In this document: piece by piece, positions 25,576 to 35,475 of the stretch
Layout: the number at the start of each line of letters is the position of its first letter
Numbering within the stretch: the stretch's first letter is position 1
Source: Drosophila pseudoobscura
Lineage: Eukaryota; Arthropoda; Insecta; Diptera; Drosophilidae
Direction: 5' to 3'
Assembly (NCBI RefSeq): GCF_009870125.1
Contig: NC_046680.1
Span: 22,835,501 to 22,899,500 of the forward strand
Length of the DNA: 64,000 nt
Translations under genes and position numbers: made by a program
The notes under the pieces: generated by a model
Told to the model about the DNA's origin: nothing
The model's database searches: none
What the model saw: only the letters and a program-made list of their open reading frames with translations

Positions 25576-26768
25576 GGCTACTTCTATGCGAGGGGCAACG
25601 TCCTGTTGCCCACTTCGCAGCGCCATCGACAACGAGACAGGCGAGCATAGCAGCAGCGGCAGCAGAAGCAGAAACAGCAACAAAAGCGGCATTGGAAAGT
25701 GGAGTCAGAGTGGGAACAGGAGTTGGAATAGATTTTCCCCTTTTCTATTCCAGGCATGTGCAATACGCAGGAAAATGTAGGGAGAATGGGGGAGTTTGTC
25801 ATCAGCATTAGTTTGCCATGCTATATAAATATGATTAAAATTTATATGTTTCCAAGCAACATAATATATGTTACATAGCTATAAGAAACACACACAGATC
25901 TACAGAGAGATAGACATACAGACGAACAGACACTTACACTTACAAAAAAAGAGAACGACTGCTGTACAGTAGCTATAAGTTTTGTAGGCCTAAAGTCAGG
26001 ATGACTTTGGGGCCGTTAGGTTAGAATCAAGCCAAGACAAGTGCTGGCAAAAAAGAAAAACAAGAAGTCGTAGCGCAATTTTTGCATTTACATTTGTAAA
26101 CGTTTAGCACAATTTATGGAAAGTGTGTTGGATGATCCAACGGAGAGCGTACGATCCTACGATTTCAGATTAATATTTATGAATTATGAATTTTATATAT
26201 TGTCATCAAATGGCTCTACGAAAGCCCCATTCCAAATATGTGTCTAGTGCGTAAGCTTTAGGCTAAGAGTCTAGGTCGGAAAGCATTCGGTGATAGCCTT
26301 TGTTTTGCCTGTATTGTACGCCCCGCCCCGCAGCATTCCCACTTACCACCTATCTATTTACCTACCTACTCCTTCCTATATTGTATCTATATGGAAAGAA
26401 TTATCTTTAGATGGCACACCAAAATTTTGAACTTATTTATTTTTACGACTCGATGAGGCGAGACGGTGAAGTTTGTGTTTTTTAATTTGTAAAGTGCGCT
26501 GGAGACGCCTTATGCCAAATTATGTATTGTATATTTAGATGTTTAGTTTTTGCTCTTGTGTATCCGTAGGTTTTTATTTTGTTGAGTTCGTTTAGTTCTC
26601 AAGACGACAACATATCCTATGCGTTGGACACAGCCAGCTTGTAGTAGTACTTAAAATATCAGTTTCCAGACTACAGATAGATCTGAGCAAATCTTAGAGT
26701 TAGTTAATGCGAATGTGCATAGTGCCTTCTACTTATAACGGACACACACTTAACCATATACTATCAGC

Positions 26769-27386
26769 CAGGCTCCGTTTTTCACATTCACAAAAGTTTT
26801 CCGATTTACTTTTGAAATCACATAAATTGGGGCTCTATTTTTCCCATTCCGCAAGATTTCTTCGTTTTCAAAACGAAAACATTTTCGTTGACGAAATGAA
26901 AAGTAAAGGGCTTTTTATACAACAAAACGAACCTTAATTGCAAAAGGAAAAAAATAGATGACTTATTGATGCATTAACATAAACTTGATACCTATATCAG
27001 GGTAATTTAACTTGTGCTTTCTTTATAAATAATTTTATTTTAACCCAACCTAAAATTTGACTCGTAAAAAATTGGCCACAGCAACAACAAATTTCGTTTT
27101 GGTGTAAGCAGCTGACGCATTCCGATTTGGTTATCGGAACGTTGGCAATTAATAAATTTTTGCGTATAACAGCACAAATGTGCATGTAACAGCTCAGACT
27201 GTGCTTGTAACATGCGCTCAACAGGTAATCTGGGTGAGCACAGCTGTTTCCCGCCCAATTTAATTCGGACTTCAAAATGTAACATATCGATAAAAAAAAT
27301 ATGTGAAAAATGGAACACCTTAAAACGAAAACGAAACGTTTTGGCTGAAAACGTAATCCGCAAAAGTAAATGAAAAACGGAGCCTG
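26769..27386. mobile_element. MITE-like nonautonomous DNA transposon
   Basis: The left end begins CAGGCTCCGTTTTTCA and continues to TTTACTTTTG near 26813. The right end is its reverse complement: CAAAAGTAAATG near 27361, ending GGAGCCTG at about 27386. A diverged second copy of the end motif (GGCTCTATTTTTCCCATTC) lies just inside the left end, like subterminal repeats in hAT elements. No transposase frame is present. An exact target-site duplication is not visible, so the insertion is old or the ends are off by a few bases. Superfamily is a guess. Confidence 0.65.
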
Positions 27387-27590
27387 CCATCGAACATGCG
27401 ATGAACATGCGATGCTACTCCTGTAGCATTAGTTTAGGTCACAATCACAGCGACTGTTACGAAACCCCGAAGCCATAGGAAGTGGTCGAGAAACGTTTTT
27501 TTAACTTAAACCTTAAAGAATAATGTACTAAGTGCGTAGTGAATGTGTAGTAATGAATCGAAATTGTACAAGGCAACAGATGCAGTTATG

Positions 27591-27596
27591 AATAAA
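27591..27596 (+). terminator. Poly(A) signal, probable end of Pgant9
   Basis: AATAAA in AT-rich sequence two kilobases after the Pgant9 stop codon, with no competing gene in between. Confidence 0.5.
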
Positions 27597-27730
27597 CTAT
27601 TTGAAAGTAAACTAAATTTCCGATTTATGTTATTATATATGAAGCTTTCCATCAGATTTGGAAATCAGATCCGATTATACCGGAAAGAAAATATGTAATA
27701 GATTTCAAATAGATTCCAAAAATGCATGCT

Positions 27731-27750
27731 GTGGCGCCCCCTACGGCCAC
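27731..27750 (-). promoter_or_regulatory. Possible CTCF-type insulator motif
   Basis: On the minus strand the sequence reads GCCGTAGGGGGCGCCAC. It matches about 12 of 14 positions of the CTCF core, including the AGGGGGCGC part that Drosophila CTCF prefers. It stands at the boundary between Pgant9 and the next unit. Motif match only. Confidence 0.3.
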
Positions 27751-27886
27751 TGACAAAACTAAGCTGGTCGAAAACTTTGCTAACTGGTTGTCGTACCAGC
27801 TATGCTGTAACGTAATATTCTTACCAAATTAGCAGCAACTTAGTCGCCACCCAAAAGTATGACATTGATTGTTTTATATTTGCAGA

Positions 27887-28512
27887 GCCAATTTGAACTG
27901 TTTTGCCATGCTTAGGCATAAACGCCAGAGTTCTCCCTCACTTTTACGACGTAAGTGCTTCGCAGGTGCTTTGGTCGGGTAAGATTTTCTTGTTTCCCCC
28001 CTATTCATCTTTTGCCGAGACCCTTTCTGGCCATAAACCGCTTTGGCGCGATTCCCTCCTCTTATTCCACCAGGTACAGTTATTAAGTTATTGTTCATTC
28101 ATTTATTTGATTTTCATTTTAGGTTCTCTTCCTCTCGGGAGGTACGAGGGATGAGCTCCTGGCTGGATGCCGCTGCAGGAGAGAACAGTGATCGACGGCG
28201 GTTGGTCAACGTTGTAGGTCACGCCCACTGGAAATAATGAGCGCTGGGCTTCATCTTGGAGACGCGTAAGTGAATCAGAATATAATTGTGGATGTATCTT
28301 AAAATATATCTTCCTTCCCAGAGGAGTTGTGTACCCTACGCTTTGCCACAAGCCGAGTCGTATCCAAGCCAGACAGAATCGTATTCCAGCAGGAAAGAAG
28401 CGCACCCCTTGCAAGATCGGAACCTTACAGGTCATCGTCATCCTTTGACCTGGCCATCGACATGAATGACTTTGACTACCAGGCGAGGAGCTACGCGGGC
28501 TCTAGATTCTAA
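27887..28512 (+). pseudogene. Unrecognised spliced sequence, left arm of a palindrome (copy A)
   Basis: I do not recognise this sequence. A TTTGCAG acceptor stands at 27886, a possible donor after the CACCAG near 28072 (GTACAG), an acceptor TTTTAG near 28122, a donor GTAAGT near 28266 and an acceptor CCCAG near 28321. This looks like three or four small exons. None of the frames I joined stays open through all exons. The last segment, frame 28327-28512, ends DFDYQARSYAGSRF and stop. Parts are repeated in reverse at 29770-30063. Stops and short length suggest a decayed gene copy, but a real fast-evolving small gene cannot be excluded. Confidence 0.4.
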
Positions 28513-28679
28513 ATATATCTCGTTTTTGTTATGTTAAAAGATTGGTTTTGGGATATACGCGTGTATATACAAAAGTTTTCACTTGTTTATTTATTTATGC
28601 TAAGCTAAGTTATGATAAATAAAATCATTGAAAAATCATCCTTGTTGTATCCTGTGAGGGGAACTATCCCGATCGAAAA

Positions 28680-29610
28680 AAGGCGGTGAACGCCCAGATC
28701 AGCTCACAAATAGCGGAGAAAAAAATTGTTAATTGGGGAAAATGTCCTTGATCCTTGTTAAGATCTCCATAAAATCAGGGAACATTTTTCGATCACAGGA
28801 AGCCATCGCAAGACCAGATCGGCCCACAAATAGCCGAGAAAACTAAATATTTGTATATTGAAAAAAAAAATCTTGCGTCAAATGTCTGGGATACCAGGCG
28901 AACAGAAATCAACAGCAAGAAACTGTAGCAATTGCAAAAAAAAAAACTTCGCAGCATACTTTAGGGGGCTCCAAAAAATCATCGAGCTTCTGCTGATTTC
29001 TGTTCGCCTGGTATGCCAGCCATTTGACGTGAGTTTGTTTTTTTTGACGGTTACACCCCTATTGGTTATTTTTTGAACTACATTTTCAAAAATAACGAAT
29101 TACAAACCCGTTTTGTTTTATCCGTTATTTGTCGGCCGATTTGGGCGTGTGATGGGCAAATATCCCTGATTTTAGAAAGCCATTTTCGAGGACAAGGGAT
29201 ATCAAAGATTTTAAAATATTACTTTTCTCCGCTTTTTATGGGCCGATCTGATCGTGCGATGACTTCCTGCATTCGGAAAAATGTTCCTGATTTGATGCAG
29301 CGCTTATCAAGGACCAATCTTGTTTTATCCCTGACTGGTAACACGAGCGTGGCTTTTCATGGCCCGAAATTATCAGAAAAATATCCTTGATTTTTTGGTA
29401 AGGACTCCAACAACCCCATCCCCAAACAAATAGTTTTCTCGGCTATTTGTGTGCCGATCTGGCTTGCTATGGCTTCCAGTGGTCGAAGAAGTGTCCCTGA
29501 TTTATGGAGTCCTTATAAAGGGTCAAGGATATTCTCCTCAAAAAATTATTTTTTTTCTGATATTTCTGAACCAATCTTGGCGTTCCTTTTGGCCCTTTTG
29601 GGATCGGGAT
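28680..29610. repeat. Degenerate ~100-130 base repeat units in the palindrome centre
   Basis: A unit recurs whose hallmark is TTTTCTC(C/G)GCTATTTGTGGGCCGATCTGG, then a CGATGGCTTCC-like part, then TGTCCCTGATTT, then a CAAGGA part. Copies start near 29117, 29218, 29433 and (very weak) 29555 on the + strand. Reverse-oriented copies lie near 28843-28740 and 28722-28690. The units are too degenerate for a recent satellite. Confidence 0.65.
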
Positions 29611-29759
29611 AGTTTTCCCCACACAGGATACAGCAAGGATGAATTTTTAACATTTTTATTCATCATAGCTTAGCTGAGCTTAAATAAATAAACAAGTGGA
29701 AAACTTTTGTATCTACTATCTAAACCTACTATCTAAATCTAAAACCTTTCCTTAAACCT

Positions 29760-30060
29760 AATAAAAACGAGATATATTTAGAATCTAGTAGCCCCAATCT
29801 AGTAGCATCCCCTTCCTTGGTTGCCATTGTTAAAGTGGCCATGCTGCATGATATTCGATGGCCATGCCGAAGGATGACGATGGAGAGACAGGAGCACACT
29901 ACTCGGAGGGAATCGCGGCACAGGAATTTGTGGCCAGAGAGGGTCTCGGCAAAAAATAAAAGAAGAAGAGCCAAGAAAAATAGTCCATGAAAAAAAGATG
30001 AATAGGCTCAAAGTCGATGAGGTAAAGCACCTCGAAGTACGTACGTCGTGCATCGTAGAA
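29760..30060 (-). pseudogene. Right-arm copy B of the unrecognised sequence, degenerate
   Basis: Reverse-strand relative of 27940-28512. It keeps the FIFCRDPLWPQIP stretch (FIFCRDPFWP in copy A) and the last ten bases before the shared stop region. It lacks the middle exons of copy A, and the reading frames of the two copies no longer agree: the frame equivalent to the copy A tail stops early. A frame of 84 codons (30053-29799) exists, but I see no family in it. Confidence 0.4.
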
Positions 30061-30154
30061 CGTGCAGGTAATTAAAAAATGTACCAGCTGCTTGGCTAAG
30101 CCAAGAACTAAATTTAATTTTCCTAATAAAGCGATGATTAGTATGCAGCATTTT

Positions 30155-30160
30155 TTTATT
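30155..30160 (-). terminator. Poly(A) signal candidate of the serine protease gene
   Basis: AATAAA on the minus strand, about 50 bases past the stop codon. Confidence 0.55.
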
Positions 30161-30210
30161 TATTGATTTTGTTTTAGTCAGATACCCAATTACTTTCATG
30201 CCGATTCCAA

Positions 30211-30984
30211 TTAAACATTTGCGTTCTGCTTGATCCAGGACCTGAGGGCACCCACATAGGTGTACATTGCCGGGCGTCCCTTGGCGCCACATCCAAAGCC
30301 CCAGGAGACCACGCCGAAGAGTTTGCCCTCCACAGTAAGCGGCCCACCGGAGTCACCCTGACAGGAGCTGACTTGTCCACTGGGATGCCCAGCACAGACC
30401 ATGCGATCGGTGAGACCGGGAATGTTCTGGGAGTTGCAGTAGTCACGGCTCCAGAGCTGCACCTGCGCGTACTTCAAGCGGTTGGGCAGCTGAAGATTCT
30501 GGTTGATTGCTCCAAAGCCGCTGATGGTGGCCATGGTGTCAGCGGCATAGTTGGAGTCAGCTTCGGCCAGCTGGATTGTTTTGACAGCACCGCCTATTGG
30601 CACGGGGATGCTTAGCCTGATCAGCGACATGTCAAAGTCCTGGCTCTGCGGATTGTATTGCGGATGAATGATGAACTGGGAAATGCCGAGAACCTGCCCA
30701 TTGCCGGCGCTCAGATCGTTGGTTCCCACTACGGCCTTCATCTGCGAAGGATTCTGGTCCTTGGTGCAGTGGGCGGCAGTTACAATCATCGTGTCGGAGA
30801 TGAGAGATCCTCCGCAATGATGGCGCCCTTTCAACTGGAGTGATACCTGATGTGGGAACTGGCCAGGGCCCGCAAATTCTCCGCCTATGATGCGCGAAAC
30901 ATCCGCCGCCTTGGCTTGACCAGGAACAGATGTCGTGGCGATCAGAAGGAGCAGTGGAGCTACTAGACATGTGACCGGAGACAT
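30211..30984 (-). CDS. Secreted chymotrypsin-like serine protease (S1A family)
   Basis: Single-exon digestive-type protease, 257 residues. The start at 30984 gives MSPVTCLVAPLLLLIATTSV as signal peptide, then a short propeptide ending VSR and the mature end IIGGEFAGPG. The frame stays open upstream to 31077, but a TATA box at 31031-31022 and an ACAGTC initiator near 31007 place the RNA start inside that extension. Catalytic triad: His in VTAAHC, Asp in FDMSLIRL, Ser in GDSGGPL. The residue six before the Ser is Ser (SSCQGDSGG), not Asp, so the primary pocket is chymotrypsin type. The usual Gly226 is Ala (RPAMYT). GATAAG at 31180, on the other strand, could bind gut GATA factors. Which D. melanogaster gene it matches I cannot say. 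Confidence 0.95.
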   Translation of the reverse strand: MSPVTCLVAPLLLLIATTSVPGQAKAADVSRIIGGEFAGPGQFPHQVSLQLKGRHHCGGSLISDTMIVTAAHCTKDQNPSQMKAVVGTNDLSAGNGQVLGISQFIIHPQYNPQSQDFDMSLIRLSIPVPIGGAVKTIQLAEADSNYAADTMATISGFGAINQNLQLPNRLKYAQVQLWSRDYCNSQNIPGLTDRMVCAGHPSGQVSSCQGDSGGPLTVEGKLFGVVSWGFGCGAKGRPAMYTYVGALRSWIKQNANV

Positions 30985-30999
30985 TTTAGGAATCAGTGT

Positions 31000-31035
31000 G
31001 CAGACTGTAGCTGCCTTTAACATATTTATAGGTCT
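31000..31035 (-). promoter_or_regulatory. TATA and initiator of the serine protease gene
   Basis: TATAAATA on the minus strand at 31031-31024, then ACAGTC about 25 bases on and the ATG at 30984. Spacing is right for a core promoter and leaves a 5' UTR of about 20-25 bases. Confidence 0.6.
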
Positions 31036-31077
31036 TGTTGGCTCATTTTCGTGGAAGTTTTTATCTCTGACTGGCAC

Positions 31078-31431
31078 ACTTTCATATGAGAATTGGATTG
31101 AGCTGGGTGGGTTGCCACCATTAGTAACTTACGGTACCTTTTGGGAAGCCCGGAAACATACATTCGATTCGCTAATAAAGATAAGATATACCTCCTGACA
31201 AACCATGGAAACCTTATTCAACATTCATCTACATAGGGTGTAGCCTTTCTACTTTAATTTGCGCCTTCATCCTCTCCCATTCGTTCTATCTATTCTAAGC
31301 ATGAATTCACCCACTGCCGGGTATTATCTGCGCCAACCCGCGGGGGCTCGGCTGACACAATTCTACGAAACTTAAATTATCGCCACATACTCGTAAAATC
31401 CAAGTTCACGTTACACCTAATTGCAGTGGCC
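31078..31431. other. Gap between the protease promoter and the CFAP161 3' end
   Basis: 350 bases without a frame of note. The part next to 31078 is protease upstream sequence and includes a GATAAG at 31180. Confidence 0.6.
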
Positions 31432-31488
31432 TTTATTTAAAGCAAACTAGGCGAAAACGGGTGTTTGTTGGGACGGGGAATTTTTAGA

Positions 31489-32579
31489 TTAGGCCTTCTT
31501 GCTGATGGGGCCTGCCTGATGGCCGTTGCTGATCATCCACACGTTCTTCCAGAGCTCGCGCTTGTAGATGTTACGATAGTTTTGCACGGACACGAGGAAC
31601 TCTGGACCGAACAGAGTCTGGATGACCACATTTTCGGCGGCGAGATTGCGGTTGGTCGCCCCATGGACAATGACCAGTGGGGCATTGCTCTGGAATAATG
31701 GAATGGTTGGAATAATGGCAAAGGGAAGCTTGTTCATACAAACGGGGATATCTTCGCCCTCGCTCTCGAAGCGCCGGTTGCGATCGACGTGAATGCAGAA
31801 CCAGTTGGTAAAGGCCATCGGCAGGTCACCACCCGGACAGCCACACCTCTGTAGAAGACGATAGCATACATCAATAAAAACCTTTTCATGGACTCATCGT
31901 CATCTTACACTGCGATGAACAAGGCCCAGAGGAAAGTTCAGCTCGCCGTTCTTATGGGAATGATATGTGACATCGATGGACTGGTTCAGGTTGACTTTCT
32001 TGGGCGCACTGTAGAGCATGATGGGATCATTCTCCGAGTCCATGCACTCAAGGCGGAAGCGCTGCCCGTACTTGATGTCCTGCCCAGTGCGGTCGTGCTC
32101 GTCACCACTGACGATCCGGAACGAGTTGCGCACACAGGACCGCGCGGAGGGAGCCACCGTCAGCTCGCAGTCCTCGTTGATGCTTTGGCTGTGGCGCACC
32201 ACCCGCTCGTTGATCACCACCGAGAGGGCGAGGTTCAGATCAGCGGTGCTCATATTCTCGATGTTCATGGAAATCGGCATCAGTTGGACGACGGCTCCGA
32301 AGATAACGTTCTGCTTAGGCGCTGCGAGGACGATCTCCTTGTGGAAGTTGTCGTAAAGAGTGCGCGCCTTCTCCACCAGAAGTTCGCCCCGATCCCGCTT
32401 GCTCTTAAAGTTGCGAACTTTGTCCTAGAAATGGTCGAGTAGGTAAGGTCTAATGGTATAATGGCTTGAATTCGCTCTCCTACCTCCTCGAGGCAGTTTT
32501 CCTCGAACCAATTGCCAATGCGGACGACAGGCCGGAAGCGAGACGATCCGCCACTTATATCGAATACCGTGCAAGGCAT
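31489..32579 (-). CDS. CFAP161 homologue, axonemal microtubule-inner protein
   Basis: Exons on the minus strand: 32579-32484, 32424-31909, 31848-31489, all in phase 0; 323 residues, close to human CFAP161. Family signs: RIGNWFEENCLEE at the N-terminus, KSKRDRGELLVEKAR, then DRTGQDIKYGQRFRLEC, then HGATNRNLAAENV, and NVWMISNGH near the end. In vertebrates and protists CFAP161 sits inside the doublet microtubules of motile cilia. In flies motile axonemes are confined to sperm tails, with related ciliary structure in chordotonal neurons, so testis expression is expected (inference). No signal peptide or membrane segment. A poly(A) signal may lie at 31437-31432. Confidence 0.9.
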
Positions 32580-33530
32580 TTTGTGTTGTGTAGTCGCGAA
32601 ACAGAAACAAAATATATTACTCACAAAGAAATTGGAAAGAATTTGATTATTCTTTATTTTGGTAATTGAGACACGATTGGTATGTTTCAGTTGTCTAAAT
32701 AAAACAAAGCTAGCTATTGGAGAGGTTTTCCAACGCCCTCTTATAAAAGGAATCCTGTAAAATGGATAGAAGGAGGTGCCAATGGGAAGAAATTGAACTG
32801 ATGGTATTATTATGTGGAAACATGGTTTCACTCATGCCCCCCTGCTCTAATTCACCACGGGATTCATTGCGGATACGTTCATATGGATTTATAGCATACT
32901 TTTGGTCTTATAAACGATTCATTGGCCCACCCGGCGGATGAGTAATGACAGAAACAATATTCCCCTTTAGCACACATTTCTGAGCTTTAATTTGTACAAT
33001 ATACTCGAATGGGATGTGCTTCATCAAGTCGAATTAAACAGAGGTGATTAAGACGCCAGTGTTGGCTGTTGGCTGTAGGCGTTGTCTGTGAGTGAGACAA
33101 AGCAAAGCAGAAGAGACCAAACTAGTCTGTTGAAGGCTGGGTGCCTCATCATCATTAGCAAATCTGTGGATGTCTGGGCCCAATATCGGTGACAAGATAA
33201 GCCAGTTGTATCAACATTTGGCACATCAGCCAGTTGCCAGTTGCCACATGCGTTGTTGGTCGCGTTAATTGTGCTTGTTATTCATTATCGCTGATATATT
33301 GTATGGGTGATGTGGTGTCTGATGATAGATCGGCGTGCACATCACGTGAACGTGCGGACCTGGATCGGCCGATGTGCGGCACGTTTCTTATCTAGGCACC
33401 AGGCACACGGCACTCAATGGTAAGGGGGCCCATACGGTGGTTTATGGCCATGTTTACCCTACGCTAGAGCTGCTGTTCCAACTAATCAGCCATCAGTCGT
33501 GGCATCAGTCTGATACACAGCTCGGCACTG
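32580..33530. other. Intergenic, upstream of CFAP161 and past the TIL gene
   Basis: The first ~100 bases should hold the CFAP161 promoter. The rest has no coding frame, and I see no recognisable element. Confidence 0.6.
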
Positions 33531-33577
33531 ATTTATTTTTATTTGGTTGCACTCACATTAGTAATTTCACAATTCCT

Positions 33578-33940
33578 TTATGTAGGGATAATGTATTGGC
33601 CGTAATTGGCACCAAAGTACTTCACGCTGCTCACTTGGTACGAGGGAACATTCAGCTGCTTCTGCCCGCAATCTATCCGCAGAACGCAGCTCAATCGCCG
33701 CTCGTCGATCACATGGCCCTCGATGCAGACGCACGGACCCCCGCAGGTCTTCGGCGGACAGGTGCGCGACTTGTATTGGCAGGTCTCCTCGCACCTGGAG
33801 GAGCAGCTGGACTTGGTGGCATTGAGACCGCAGTCTAGGCTGGGAGGATATGGCGTATTGGCCCGAGCAAAAGGAATATCCCCGAAGACCCAACCGGGCG
33901 CTAGAACGTAGTATAGCATTATGTGGAGGAATATCATCAT
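33578..33940 (-). CDS. Secreted TIL-domain cysteine-rich protease inhibitor-like protein
   Basis: Single exon, 120 residues. A hydrophobic start (MMIFLHIMLYYVLAPGWVFG) fits a signal peptide. The middle has ten cysteines in trypsin-inhibitor-like (TIL) order: C..C...C...C......C....C...C.C....C.....C, including CSSRCEETC, KTCGGPCVC and HVIDERRLSCV. TIL domains hold five disulfides and usually inhibit serine proteases through a loop after the fifth cysteine, here PPKTCG. A 30-residue tail (NVPSYQVSSVKYFG...) has no known domain. D. melanogaster CG5267 may be the counterpart, from memory. A second ATG follows the first directly, so the exact start is open by one residue. Poly(A) candidate at 33537-33532. 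Confidence 0.9.
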   Translation of the reverse strand: MMIFLHIMLYYVLAPGWVFGDIPFARANTPYPPSLDCGLNATKSSCSSRCEETCQYKSRTCPPKTCGGPCVCIEGHVIDERRLSCVLRIDCGQKQLNVPSYQVSSVKYFGANYGQYIIPT

Positions 33941-35475
33941 TTGGCGATGGTTTTGGTGATTGGGTCAGAGATCCAATTGGTAGTGGAACCGATCTACTGA
34001 TCAATTTAATTAGTTATGCCTCGAAAGGTTACCCCGTAACTGAAGAGTCGCTCTGGCGCCAGTATGACACATATTTCCATGCAAAATCACCTAAAATATA
34101 AAATATCATCAATGATAAGCTATAATCTAAAAGACAAATTTTTCCCCCAGTTGTTTACCTAAAAGAAAAACAATCTATTCGGTAATTTTTTCGTGCCGTA
34201 CCCTCAAAACCGTTTCGTTATCTGCTTCAAAAACAAGTCCTCACACAAAGAGACTCTCAGAAACGGTTGCCACATTTTTAATTGCGTCAAACGACAGGCC
34301 CCAAAACGATAGTGGATCAAATGTGACGTTGGAATATCTTCCTATGGCTCCGATTCCGTCACTAAACACTAAACAGAGCCGCCTATCGCGATGGCTGAAA
34401 TATAATTAATAATCAGATAATTCCCCAAGAGCAGAAATGGGCATTTGATTTGGCATCGGCCATTGAAACGCACTCGAGACTGTCACATAAGACATATTCG
34501 ATGGACGATGGGCGCTGCGCGATAGGAGATCTCAGAGAGAGCTACTGCGCCCCGAGCTCCGTCGATAGGCTAATCCACTCCCGCATCATGTGATTAGGTT
34601 TTTCCCATCTCGAATTGGTGGCTCAATGATGGCTATAGAAATAGCCTTGTCCGGTTGGAACTACTGTTTCCCAAGATTATGTTTTACGACTCTTTATAGA
34701 CCCGAAATCAGGTTGATAGAATTCTATCGCTACCTGGGCAGGCTCGTTGGCCCAGCCCTTATCGTTGGTCAAAAGTCACTTTATGGCCCACTAATTGTCC
34801 GCTTTTGGATTGGGATATTGGTTTATAAAAAGCACAGTTTACAGAGCTGTTATGCACGGGGCATTCCTCTTTTATTGGTTCCGTTCTGCATGATATGGGC
34901 CCAAAGCTCTGACGTCTTTGCTGTAAATCTCCTCATTAGGCCTGTCAATATTGTAAAAGCTTCGCATCGGTAGAGTCAGCTCGGCCGATCTCTCATGCGT
35001 CTTTCATGCGGTTGGAGATAACTTTCGACTGTCCGCTCTCAGTGCTAGAATTTGCACGTGAGAAGCGCACGAGAGAACAGCTGCTCTCGGAGCTTACAGC
35101 TTTCGCTCCCAACCTGAACCGGTAACCGCTAACACGTTCGCACCTAACAAAGCGGAGGCCCGAAAATATGGACAAAGCTGCAGTGCCACTAGAGCCTCTG
35201 TGATCCTCAGGCGCAGCTTCAACGCTGACTTTGTTGGCACTGTCGCTATAAAAATATCGTTTAATTGGTTATATTGCTGCCACTAAACGTGGCCATTATC
35301 ACAGTCGTCTATCACCCACCCAACCGAACGACGAGCAAGCCTCCTCTCTGCGCTGCCGCTCGGCCGATGAATCAAACGAGCGAATGCCGCTTCGCTTCGT
35401 GTTTCCTCTGTCCGCTAACGCAGCTCTGTCAGCGTCCGCGTTTCGATACGAGCAAAACAGAAACAAAAACAGAAT
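33941..35475. other. Intergenic region upstream of the SLC17 transporter
   Basis: 1.5 kb with no coding signal. A TATAAAAA at 35247 has no good initiator at the right distance. Some CACGTG-like and CGCTCTC-type motifs occur but are not diagnostic. Confidence 0.5.

Larger units (their letters stand above)
25576..27610 (+). other. Pgant9: Pgant9 3' UTR (probable), interrupted by a MITE-like element
   Basis: No other gene follows the Pgant9 stop for two kilobases, the sequence is AT-rich like a fly 3' UTR, and a canonical AATAAA sits at 27591-27596. The end could be earlier, since AT-rich alternatives near 25830 are weaker. A TIR-bounded insertion occupies about 26769-27386. Confidence 0.55.
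27940..30063. repeat. Large imperfect inverted repeat (palindrome)
   Basis: Matching arms: 27940-28065 with 30063-29905, 28430-28680 with 29795-29604, and 28797-28844 with 29481-29433 (nearly identical for 45 bases). An innermost pair is 28876-28918 with 29029-28987. The left arm holds about 360 extra bases (28066-28430) absent from the right arm. Both arms carry an AATAAA-type motif pointing to the centre, so two sequence copies face tail to tail. Similarity varies along the arms, from near identity to loose. Confidence 0.8.

Noticed and set aside
30985-31077. Upstream in-frame ATGs of the serine protease
   Set aside because: They overlap the TATA box at 31031-31024 or lie before it, and the signal peptide starts at 30984.
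31888-32442. 184-codon open frame on the + strand
   Set aside because: Antisense of CFAP161 exon 2, whose frame, splice sites and family match are clear.
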